DNA of 13,691 bases from Planctomycetaceae bacterium (GTDB taxonomy: Bacteria > Planctomycetota > Planctomycetia > Pirellulales > JAEUIK01). Position 1 is the stretch's first letter, and each line of letters starts with the position of its first letter. The notes under the pieces were generated by a model, which was given only the letters and a program-made list of their open reading frames with translations, was not told the DNA's origin and did no database searches. Shown one piece after another: positions 5,904 through 12,290 of this stretch. The stretch spans positions 1-13,691 of the forward strand of contig WGDQ01000974.1 of NCBI GenBank assembly GCA_015493185.1. Direction: 5' to 3'. Both the position numbers and the translations under genes were made by a program.

Positions 5904-7292
5904 TTACGACTGCCGGCCAGGCCGGTCGAACTGCGGAATTTTCAATCGCTCGCCACCCCGAAGCGCCGACTGGTGGGCCACAATGCCCGGTGCGGTGTAG
6001 GCCACGGCCTCGTACACGTCGACCGCCGGCCGGCGATCTTCCATCAGCGAGGCGATGAACTCGTGCGTGATGAATGTGTGCGAACCGTGATGCCCGCTGT
6101 TGTGACGCAGCGGCTCGGGCAGCAGGTCGGTTCGCCACCACTCGGGCTGCTGATAACGCTCCAGCTTGGGGGCCGCTCGGTCGAAGCCGCCCGAATCGCG
6201 TTCGCGTGCCTGCGAGGCACGTACGAGCATCGGTCCCTGTCCGTAGGGCGTTGCGCTGAGAAAGCTCATCTTGTCGCCATACCACTCGGCCCGTTCGCAA
6301 CCCCGATGCGCGCCGGCCCACCACACTTCCACGTGGAATGCATGACCGCGATCGGTTTTGAATTCGGCCGTTTCATTCCAGAATGGGTTGTTGTACGGAT
6401 TGTTGGCCAGCGCCGGATGATCGTCGCCCCAGCCGTGGCAGGTCACTTCAACCAAACGCTCGCCGGTCACGCCGATCAAGTGGGCCGTGCAGTGTGTCGG
6501 ATAGTGCATGGGTGGAAAGCCATGCCGCCAGGTGGGCTTGCCGTTCTCGAACCACAGCGACTCCAGGCCCGGGTGCCGATACATCGAATTGGCCGCGTAC
6601 AGCGTGCCAAAGGCCTGTTCGGCATAGAACTTTCGCGCCGAAATGGTCGGTTGCTGCCAGTAGCTCGTTTCGGCCATCATGAACGTCAGGCCCGTGCGCT
6701 CCACGGCTTCAATCAACCGTTGGCATTCCTCCAGCGTCATTGCCGCTGGCACGGCGCACACCACGTGCTTGCCCGCTTCGAGCGCGGCCACCGAATGCCG
6801 CACATGATTCGGCGCCTCGGTGAAAATCGCCACCGCCTCGATCGACGGATCGAGAATCATTTTTTCCAACGACTCGTGCGATCGCGGGCAGCCGTAAACT
6901 TTCATCAATCGGTCGCGCCGCTCGGGCCGCAGGTCGCTGACCGATTGCACAATGCAATCCGGGTGCTCGTGCCACTGAAACGCCGCACCGAAACGGCCGC
7001 CCACCACGCCAAGTCGCACAGGCCGGTCGCGACGCCGCTCGGCTGCTTGCAGCGAGCAATTCGCATCGGGCATGCTCACTGCCGCGGCGGCAGCCGACAG
7101 CGCGGCCGCTGTTTCCGCCGAACGGTGCAAAAAGCCCCGTCGATCAAGCCGACCGTCGGCGCGGTTGGCAATCGTGGCTTTCTCCGCCCCAACGCCGGTG
7201 GTCGTGCCCCTAAGCGACGCCGGCATCGACGCTTTTTCGTCGGCCTTTGAGATCGGTCGGCCCGTGGCGCGCGGCTCCGTGGCATCAGACAT
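5904..7292 (-). CDS. Tat-exported Gfo/Idh/MocA-fold protein, GH109-like
   Basis: This 462-residue protein has a twin-arginine signal (RRGFL at 51-55, then an Ala-rich hydrophobic stretch to about 73), a Rossmann NAD(P)-binding segment (LGVVGGRFGAAF, 94-105) and the Gfo/Idh/MocA C-terminal alpha/beta domain. The usual EKP motif with its catalytic lysine is absent: residues 178-186 read VCAVPAAMT. That VPAAMT string, YPTH at 264-267 and SGHHGSH at 399-405 recall GH109 glycosidases, in which NAD-assisted cleavage of alpha-N-acetylgalactosamine relies on a Tyr/His pair of the YPTH motif. This comparison is from memory, so the substrate is unknown. The start at 7292 is supported by a strong ggagg site (7302-7306, minus strand, 9 bases upstream), which makes the 50-residue region before the twin arginine unusually long. 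An internal ATG at residue 23 would shorten it. The protein probably acts in the periplasm on sugars. It is convergent with the acyl-CoA dehydrogenase, with 44 bases between them and no visible terminator. Confidence 0.88.
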   Translation of the reverse strand: MSDATEPRATGRPISKADEKASMPASLRGTTTGVGAEKATIANRADGRLDRRGFLHRSAETAAALSAAAAAVSMPDANCSLQAAERRRDRPVRLGVVGGRFGAAFQWHEHPDCIVQSVSDLRPERRDRLMKVYGCPRSHESLEKMILDPSIEAVAIFTEAPNHVRHSVAALEAGKHVVCAVPAAMTLEECQRLIEAVERTGLTFMMAETSYWQQPTISARKFYAEQAFGTLYAANSMYRHPGLESLWFENGKPTWRHGFPPMHYPTHCTAHLIGVTGERLVEVTCHGWGDDHPALANNPYNNPFWNETAEFKTDRGHAFHVEVWWAGAHRGCERAEWYGDKMSFLSATPYGQGPMLVRASQARERDSGGFDRAAPKLERYQQPEWWRTDLLPEPLRHNSGHHGSHTFITHEFIASLMEDRRPAVDVYEAVAYTAPGIVAHQSALRGGERLKIPQFDRPGRQS

Positions 7293-7775
7293 GATTTATC
7301 GCCTCCGGTGAGTTCTGGCAGATAGCCCCATGGGGCGTTTCGCAAACAAGCAAAAAAACCAACAGCAAAGCGGTCGCACGACAACGCGTTTCCGGACGAC
7401 ACGCGCCGCCGGGCAAAATCGGCCTGTGTAGTCTAAGCACGCTCTATCGCAGCCACAAGTTTTCGGCCCGCCTCATCGTACGACAACCATCGCATCCGCG
7501 GGCATGGCCCGCCTTTTCCCGAACCCGATTTGTGGCATACTCTACAAGAAGAAAAAAACGCGCTGTGCCATAGATTCGCTCAGCCGGCGCGTGCCGCCAA
7601 CGTGCGGGCTGTGTCGCGGCGCGACTGGCTTGCCCGTGCGCTCGATCACCCGGGCAGCCGTGCGGCTACAGCGTTTGGTTGGTTTCGTCGAGCAATCCGG
7701 CAACGGCCCAACACACTATCAACGCGGCCGGTGGTTCCGTTTCCTGACGTTTTCCCCCCTTATCTCCAGGCGACC
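7293..7775. other. Divergent intergenic region between the oxidoreductase-fold gene and yqgE
   Basis: This 483-base spacer holds both leaders. On the minus side, ggagg (7302-7306) is the ribosome-binding site, and a perfect 12-bp palindrome gccccatggggc (7325-7336) lies 19 bases further upstream. On the plus side, tggcatact (7534-7541, no good -35) is a weak extended -10 candidate. The frame of yqgE stays open back to an ATG at 7530, but the added 82 residues do not resemble the family and I treat that part as untranslated. Confidence 0.45.
7325..7336. repeat. 12-bp perfect palindrome in the oxidoreductase leader
   Basis: gccccatggggc is fully self-complementary and sits about 33 bases before the ATG at 7292 on the minus strand. 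It could be an operator half-pair or simply a chance GC-rich palindrome. No second copy is seen in the window. Confidence 0.3.
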
Positions 7776-8333
7776 GTGGAATCTCTTCAAGGACAAATCC
7801 TGCTCGCCGCACCGGCACTTGCCGATCCCAACTTCCGCCGCACCGTTGTGCTATTGCTCCAACACAACGACGAGGGGGCCTTGGGGCTGGTGCTCAACCG
7901 ATCCACCCGCCAACGTGTTCGCGACGTGCTCGAACCGCTCATCGACGATCCGCCCGACACCGCGCTCACCCTCTACATCGGCGGTCCGGTCAAAGGGCCG
8001 CTGATCGCGCTGCACGCGATCGAAACGTTGGCCGACATGCACGTGATGCCCGGCGTGTTTGCCAGCTCGTCGCGCGATGCGCTGCTCGAACTAATGCGCC
8101 GCGACACCGAACCGCTGCGGGTTTTCACGGGCTATTCGGGTTGGGGCGCGCAGCAGTTGGAACACGAGATCGAGTCGGGAGCATGGATCACGGCCCCCGC
8201 GACGGTCGACAACATTTTCTACCGTGGCGACGACGATGCCCTTTGGCGTCGCGTGGCCGACGGCGTCGTCCGCTCGGTTCTCGGGCCCGCGCTCCGCGTC
8301 AAACACGTTCCGCCCGACGTTTCGCAAAACTAG
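7776..8333 (+). CDS. yqgE: YqgE/AlgH family protein (DUF179), GTG start
   Basis: This 185-residue protein matches the YqgE/AlgH family throughout: LLAAPALADPNFRRTVV (9-25), GALGLVLNR (34-42), GGPV (69-72) and the signature FTGYSGWGAQQLEHEI (117-132). The family folds as one compact alpha/beta domain. Its biochemical role is unsettled: E. coli YqgE is uncharacterised and Pseudomonas AlgH was linked to alginate regulation. The GTG at 7776 is chosen because it puts residue 1 where E. coli YqgE begins and gives the family's usual length of about 187. A weak agg precedes it by a few bases. The in-frame ATG at 7530 would add 82 Arg-rich residues not known in the family. The protein should be cytoplasmic, with no signal peptide. 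It often neighbours ruvX (yqgF) in proteobacteria, but not here. Confidence 0.93.
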   Translation: MESLQGQILLAAPALADPNFRRTVVLLLQHNDEGALGLVLNRSTRQRVRDVLEPLIDDPPDTALTLYIGGPVKGPLIALHAIETLADMHVMPGVFASSSRDALLELMRRDTEPLRVFTGYSGWGAQQLEHEIESGAWITAPATVDNIFYRGDDDALWRRVADGVVRSVLGPALRVKHVPPDVSQN

Positions 8334-8351
8334 CCGGCCCATCACTCGTAC

Positions 8352-8392
8352 CGGCCGCATCATCGCCCCCTCGTGCGGCCGCCGGCTTTTTT
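8352..8392 (+). terminator. Rho-independent terminator after yqgE
   Basis: cggccgca (8352-8359) pairs perfectly with tgcggccg (8374-8381) around a 14-base loop, followed by ccggc and six T (8387-8392). It starts 19 bases after the yqgE stop. The five-base gap between stem and T-run is slightly long, but alternative pairing of gccggc with the upstream ccggc can close it. Confidence 0.6.
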
Positions 8393-8484
8393 CTCGTATT
8401 TCTCGTATCGCAGTGGTCGCTGCCGGCGATGATCGCCGTCGATCTGCCGATCTATTGAGCCGCCGCTTCGTCGTTGCCGCCGCA

Positions 8485-8522
8485 CCGGCACCGGTCCATT
8501 CAGCCGGCACCGATCCATTCAG
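8485..8522. repeat. Two tandem 19-bp repeats between convergent genes
   Basis: ccggcaccggtccattcag (8485-8503) is followed directly by ccggcaccgatccattcag (8504-8522), differing at one base. A decayed third copy (ccggtccactcac, from about 8530) leads to the stop of the leftward methyltransferase at 8539. This looks like a small local duplication in untranslated DNA; it may vary in copy number between strains. Confidence 0.6.
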
Positions 8523-8538
8523 CTAGCCGCCGGTCCAC

Positions 8539-9579
8539 TCACTCGGTTGGCCGCCGGAAAATGCAGAGCATGTTCGACGATTGCCCCAGCAGCAGGCAGT
8601 TGGCTTTATCCAAATAGGTGAACGCCGCAATCCTCGCGATGTTCCACAGGCTCGATTCGATGAAGCGGTGATCCGACGGAAACAGCGCGTCGCTCAGCCG
8701 GCGACCCAGCCAGGGCAGTGTCAGCGAGTGGAACGTCCACGTCCAGAAAGTGCCATTTGTCGAAAAGCATGTTTCCAGGTGCTCGAACCCCACTCGCTCG
8801 CCCAGCCGCCGGGCGCTTTGCGGATCGAGCAGCGTCCAGTGCCGCGGCACGTGCAAGCCGCCCCAATGGCGACCAAACCATCGGGCTTCCCAAGTGGCGG
8901 TGTTCGGCGTGATAAAAACGTTCAGCCCGCCCGGCCGCGTTAGTTCAAACGCCTTCTGCATGTAGGCCAAGGGCGACTCCACGTGTTCGATCACGTGCGA
9001 GCTGTGCACCAGGTCGTAGGTCTCGCCCCCCTCGGGTGCGTAGTCTTCAAACCGGCAGGCGTGCGCCGCGAACCCCCGTTGCCGACAATGGGCCACGGCC
9101 TGCTCTGAGAAATCGATGCCCGTGCCCACGATGCCGAATTCGTCGCGCATCGCTTCCAGCACCGAGCCGTTGCCGCAACCGATGTCGAGCCTCGTTTTCT
9201 CGGCCGTCAGTCCCATGTATTTGGCGATCGGCCGAATGCGCTTGCGAAACAACCGGCTGGCCAATCGGCTGAACAAACCCCGCCGCGCGGCGTCCACGTC
9301 GCCGCCCGACTTCGACTCCAGCACGTAAACGTAATAATTCGGCGGATAAATCACGTCCAAGGCCGAAACATCCGGCCGAGGACTCAGATACCATGCCCCG
9401 CAATCAAGGCACTCCATCAAAGGAAACGCATCGGTCGTGCTGTTCGCATACTCGTGCTCTCGCACCGTGGTTCGCTGCCGACGCCGGGCCGACTCGCACG
9501 CCGGACATCGCGGCACCTCGCACTTCGCGATGCCCTCCGCCGGCCGACGTTCCAACACCGATTGCGGCACCGTACTCAT
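8539..9579 (-). CDS. Class I SAM-dependent methyltransferase with N-terminal zinc ribbon
   Basis: This 346-residue protein has CPAC (25-28) and CLDC (57-60) at its N-terminus, which together look like a four-cysteine zinc ribbon. A class I methyltransferase domain follows: motif I LDIGCGNG at 131-138, an acidic residue after beta2 at D156 (GTGIDFS), SSHVIEHV at 193-200, and RPGG at 215-218. The C-terminal part (about 236-346, with WGGLHVPRHWTL) resembles the tail of methyltransferases found in surface-polysaccharide and lipid clusters. The target is unknown; small-molecule or sugar methylation is more likely than rRNA or DNA. It starts at the ATG at 9579, with no clear ribosome-binding site. 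It is convergent with yqgE and divergent from the response regulator, and no glycosyltransferase is adjacent to suggest a substrate. Confidence 0.87.
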   Translation of the reverse strand: MSTVPQSVLERRPAEGIAKCEVPRCPACESARRRQRTTVREHEYANSTTDAFPLMECLDCGAWYLSPRPDVSALDVIYPPNYYVYVLESKSGGDVDAARRGLFSRLASRLFRKRIRPIAKYMGLTAEKTRLDIGCGNGSVLEAMRDEFGIVGTGIDFSEQAVAHCRQRGFAAHACRFEDYAPEGGETYDLVHSSHVIEHVESPLAYMQKAFELTRPGGLNVFITPNTATWEARWFGRHWGGLHVPRHWTLLDPQSARRLGERVGFEHLETCFSTNGTFWTWTFHSLTLPWLGRRLSDALFPSDHRFIESSLWNIARIAAFTYLDKANCLLLGQSSNMLCIFRRPTE

Positions 9580-9818
9580 GTCTTAAGCAGACCGTTTTTC
9601 AAGCTTGTCAAACAGGCCGTTGCAGAAAAAGAACCCGCCAGCCGCAAATCCAGCACGCGGCCGCAGCATTGGCGGGCTGTTGCGTCGATCCACCGTTGCA
9701 CAGCAGGGCCAACCGCGGGCCACTCCATCATAATGACCGGCAACGCCCGATCCAGCCGCAAGGTTTCGCGGCGCCGCCTCCACGGCGCAATGTTCCGTCC
9801 GTTCACCCCTTGGCCAAC

Positions 9819-9852
9819 ATTCCGGCCATTCCGGCGCGATTCCACAATTCCA
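9819..9852. repeat. Four short attcc repeats
   Basis: attccgg (9819-9825), attccgg (9828-9834), attcca (9839-9844) and attcca (9847-9852) occur at 8-11 base spacing, about one helical turn. This is either a simple-sequence expansion in spacer DNA or a cluster of protein-binding half-sites. It lies 240-270 bases upstream of the leftward methyltransferase start. Confidence 0.3.
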
Positions 9853-9992
9853 CGGTTCGATCCGTAGCGTTTCGGCGTTTTCGGTTTTTGCCCTCACGCA
9901 TTCGAGTTGCCGATTCATCCTGCCCTTGTTCATGCATTGCGGTTTAGCGCGTTGGCCTTGGCAGCCCGTTTGCCGGCATCGTTTGCGTAGTG

Positions 9993-10046
9993 AGCGTGGC
10001 CCCTGTCGGCTTCGACAAGCCGGCCATCCGCACAGGGGCCGTCGCT
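9993..10046. ncRNA. Nested long hairpin, possible structured RNA
   Basis: The outer stem ggcccctgt (9998-10006) pairs perfectly with acaggggcc (10032-10040). Beyond a one-base bulge and a wobble pair, agcg (9993-9996) pairs with cgct (10043-10046). Inside, cggctt (10007-10012) pairs perfectly with aagccg (10017-10022) around cgac and stacks directly on the outer stem, leaving the nine bases 10023-10031 as a one-sided bulge. In all, 19 Watson-Crick pairs fall in 54 bases. No T-run follows on either strand, so it is not a simple terminator. It could be part of a small RNA, a leader element, or a DNA-level inverted repeat. I do not recognise a known RNA family, and the strand is undetermined. 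Confidence 0.4.
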
Positions 10047-10099
10047 GCGGGCCGATATTGCACTGCGTAACATGCGCTACCACCATTTCAGCGGGCGAG

Positions 10100-10128
10100 A
10101 TGACACGCTTGTTGGTTCTGGCTAGAAT
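10100..10128 (+). promoter_or_regulatory. Sigma70-like promoter upstream of the response regulator
   Basis: atgaca (10100-10105) and tagaat (10123-10128) each match the consensus TTGACA/TATAAT at five of six positions and are separated by exactly 17 bases. Transcription would start near 10135 and run rightward toward the response regulator at 10580. This is the best promoter-like string I find in the window. It rests on the Escherichia coli consensus, which may only partly apply to planctomycetes. Confidence 0.45.
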
Positions 10129-10579
10129 GAGACAAGCTCGGCCGGGGGGCCTTTTCGCATCGCACAACAACGCGACGGCCGACTCGTCACATGCTCCGTG
10201 ACGCGTTCCCCTTCGACGGTGCGAACCGACAGCCTCACCCATCGGCGATCGTCGAGGGGCGGCCACGGCGTTTCGCCACGTATGGGTTTCCGCTACTGGC
10301 ATTGCCCCTTGGGGGCGTGCGGAGGGGTGCGAGAAGAAAGCGTCGTCTCGGCTGCCCAACCGCGAGATGCCGTTGCGGTTCGCGCCGCCGCGGGGCGGGT
10401 GCCCTTCGTTCCGGCCGGCGTGTGTGCGTTTTGTCGTCCGGCCCGGTCGTCTGGCAAACTCGGCCGCGCGTCGGTCGTCATCGTGCCCTGCGGCCCGCAA
10501 GGCAGAATTTATTGCCGTCTCGTTGAAGCCTTTATTTTCCTTTTCCCTTCTTTCGTACAACTGCGAGTGTCCTGTCGCC

Positions 10580-11212
10580 ATGCCTATTCGAATTCTGATC
10601 GCCGACGACCACGAAGTTCTCCGCCGAGGTCTGGTAAGCCTTTTCTCCGGGTCGGACATCAACATTGTGGCCGAGGCAACCTCGGGCGACGAAGCCGTGC
10701 AAATCGCCATCGAACAGCAGCCCGACGTCGTGCTGCTCGACATTCGCATGAACAATGGCGATGGCCTCTCGGCCCTGGAAGCCATCAAAGAGCGACAGCC
10801 GGAAATGCCCGTTCTCATGCTCTCCACGTACGACAACCCCACCTACATCGCGCAGGCCATGGCGCAGGGGGCCAGCGGCTATTTGCTCAAGGGCAGCAAT
10901 CGCGAGGAAATCATTGAGAAAATTCGTGCGGTGGCCGCGGGCCAATCGGTTTGGACATCCGACGAGCTACGCCGTTTCGGTCGCAAGTCGGCCGCCGCGT
11001 CGCCAAACGGCGATCTGGAAATCACGCTCACGCGGCGCGAGCGCGAAGTGCTCGAACAAGTGGCTCACGGCCTGACCAACAAGCAAATCGGCCAGCAGTT
11101 GCACATCAGCGCCGAAACGGTCAAGGAGCACATCCAGAACATCCTCCGAAAAATCGGCGTCTCCGACCGCACGCAGGCCGCTGTCTGGGCTGCCCGCAAG
11201 GGCCTTTGCTAG
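10580..11212 (+). CDS. NarL/FixJ-type response regulator, orphan
   Basis: This 210-residue two-domain regulator has a receiver domain at 1-120 with all key residues: acidic pair D9/D10, phospho-acceptor D54 (VVLLDIRM), S82 and K104. A LuxR-type helix-turn-helix follows at 149-206 (LTRREREVLEQVAHGLTNKQ, with AETVKEHIQNILRKIGV containing the recognition helix). It should be a cytoplasmic transcription factor that dimerises and binds DNA when phosphorylated by a histidine kinase. The ATG at 10580 puts the first beta strand (IRILIADDHE) directly at the N-terminus, as in the family. The frame is open further upstream to 10367, but those residues are not receiver-like. No clear Shine-Dalgarno is visible. 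No histidine kinase lies within the window, so its partner and target genes are unknown. It is convergent with the carbonic anhydrase-like gene, with 32 bases between them. Confidence 0.95.
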   Translation: MPIRILIADDHEVLRRGLVSLFSGSDINIVAEATSGDEAVQIAIEQQPDVVLLDIRMNNGDGLSALEAIKERQPEMPVLMLSTYDNPTYIAQAMAQGASGYLLKGSNREEIIEKIRAVAAGQSVWTSDELRRFGRKSAAASPNGDLEITLTRREREVLEQVAHGLTNKQIGQQLHISAETVKEHIQNILRKIGVSDRTQAAVWAARKGLC

Positions 11213-11244
11213 CAGGCGCGTTCAAGCTCCCATTCCGGCTTCGA

Positions 11245-11829
11245 TCACGAGTCGCTCGGGTTTCCGTCACGCGCGGCGGCGCCCGCTTGTTCCTGCGCGG
11301 CGGCAAACACCTTCGCATTGTGTACGTAGTGCTCGGCACCGAGGCGAATGCGCTCGATCTCCTCGGGCTGCAAGGGTCGTTTCACCTTGCCGGGAATGCC
11401 CATCACCAACGAGCCGGGCGGAATCTGTGCGCCTTCGGTCACCACGGCACCCACGGCAATAATGCTGTTCTCGCCCACCACGGCGCCGTTTTGCACCACC
11501 GCCTTCATGCCCACCACCACGTTGTCGCCGATCGTGGCGCCGTGAACAATCGCCCCGTGTCCCAAGGTCACGCCCTCGCCCAACGTGCAAGGAAAGCCCG
11601 GGTCGGCGTGCAGGATGCAGCCGTCTTGCACGTTCGACCGTCGGCCAATGCGAATCGGCTCGCAGTCGCCTCGCAATACGGCGTTGAACCACACGCTCGT
11701 GTTTTCTTCCAGCGTCACATCGCCCACCACCACCGCCCCGCGGGCGATAAAAGCCGTGGGGTGCACCTGATCGGCGCGAAACGTTGCGATCCTTGACACG
11801 TCATCCGCCGCGTGTTTCGATTCGCTCAT
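11245..11829 (-). CDS. Gamma-carbonic anhydrase family protein
   Basis: This 194-residue left-handed beta-helix (hexapeptide repeat) protein is of the gamma-carbonic anhydrase/YrdA/PaaY group, which form trimers with metal sites between subunits. Numbered from the chosen start, the metal-binding histidines are H74 (CILH), H91 and H96 (LGHGAIVHG). The conserved R53 and D55 (LRGD) and Q68 (NVQDG) are also present. Residues 30-150 are the repeat region and a C-terminal helix follows. The acidic loop of the archaeal Cam enzyme is absent, so bicarbonate dehydration is possible but not assured; some relatives act on acyl-CoA or have other roles. The start at 11829 (MSESKH) is preceded by aaggaag about 11 bases upstream. 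An in-frame ATG at 11901 would add 24 residues without support. No signal peptide is seen, so it should be cytoplasmic. Neighbours give no hint of substrate. Confidence 0.9.
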   Translation of the reverse strand: MSESKHAADDVSRIATFRADQVHPTAFIARGAVVVGDVTLEENTSVWFNAVLRGDCEPIRIGRRSNVQDGCILHADPGFPCTLGEGVTLGHGAIVHGATIGDNVVVGMKAVVQNGAVVGENSIIAVGAVVTEGAQIPPGSLVMGIPGKVKRPLQPEEIERIRLGAEHYVHNAKVFAAAQEQAGAAARDGNPSDS

Positions 11830-12290
11830 GGTAAGCCACGCTTCCTTACGCCGCTCAGGCGATAGTCGCCGGTTTGCGGCAAGACTTGGTTCATTTGGCA
11901 AAACGCATCACGCATGCCCCTGTGGTTCTCGCTTCGCACGGCCACCCGACCCGCTGCCAATGCTCCACGATCCACAGGCCGCATGCTCGCCAGCGGGCAC
12001 AGCGCACAGCCCACACGTCCGCAAATCGGTTCATACACCGCCTATAGCGGCCACCGCCTATGGCCTATTGCGGCCACCGCCGCGAGCCGCCGTGGGCACG
12101 ACCGCCAAAGATCGGCCAAAACTGAAAAACTAGTGAGACGAAGCCGCGACACCTGCCGCCCTGGCCACGCTACACGTCGGTTTGCCAGTCGTTCGGCGGC
12201 CGTCCGTCCGCTTGGTTCGGCTTCGGTCCGCTGCGTCGGTTCGTTGGCGCGGCGCGATTCTACCGCAACACACGCCCCCGGAAAACCAGC
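11830..12290. other. Divergent intergenic region with cctat/ccaccgcc repeats
   Basis: This 461-base spacer between the leftward carbonic anhydrase-like gene and the rightward beta-helix gene shows no credible coding frame. It contains imperfect repeats at 12036-12081 (below) and low-complexity gg/tc-rich sequence near 12200-12260. I cannot identify a convincing promoter or a strong ribosome-binding site for the beta-helix gene (only ggaaaa before its ATG). Confidence 0.45.
12036..12081. repeat. Three imperfect direct repeats, caccgcctat
   Basis: caccgcctatagcggc (12036-12051), a longer copy beginning caccgcctatggcctat (from 12052, extended by an insertion) and caccgccg (from 12075) run head to tail. 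The segment ccgcctatagcgg is itself a 4-bp-stem hairpin. The 10-mer cctatagcgg also occurs at 1490-1499, flanked there by caccg and ggtgg, which is possibly a related dispersed element. Confidence 0.35.

Larger units (their letters stand above)
9580..10579. other. 1 kb gene-free stretch upstream of the response regulator
   Basis: No frame here shows family-like protein; candidate open frames are Arg/Pro-rich and overlap each other on several strands. Visible structure includes four ATTCC-type repeats at 9819-9852, a long nested hairpin at 9993-10046, and a sigma70-like promoter at 10100-10128. From about 10135 to 10579 the sequence would be a 445-base leader for the response regulator, or an independent small RNA followed by a second promoter that I cannot see. 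Confidence 0.5.

Noticed and set aside
4554..7250. An 898-codon rightward open frame across the acyl-CoA dehydrogenase and the leftward oxidoreductase-fold gene
   Set aside because: It overlaps two well-supported genes in another frame and strand, is extremely Arg/His-rich and shows no motif. GC-rich third positions produce such long shadow frames.
7530..7775. 82-residue N-terminal extension of YqgE from the ATG at 7530
   Set aside because: The family begins at the residue encoded by the GTG at 7776, and the extension is Arg-rich with no conserved feature.
9846..9862. acggttcgatccgt, like a tRNA T-arm
   Set aside because: The stem is only four pairs with the wrong loop register, and no cloverleaf surrounds it.
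10191..10526. A 111-codon open frame between the promoter candidate and the response regulator
   Set aside because: Arg/Pro-rich composition, overlap with other empty frames and lack of a ribosome-binding site. More likely untranslated leader.
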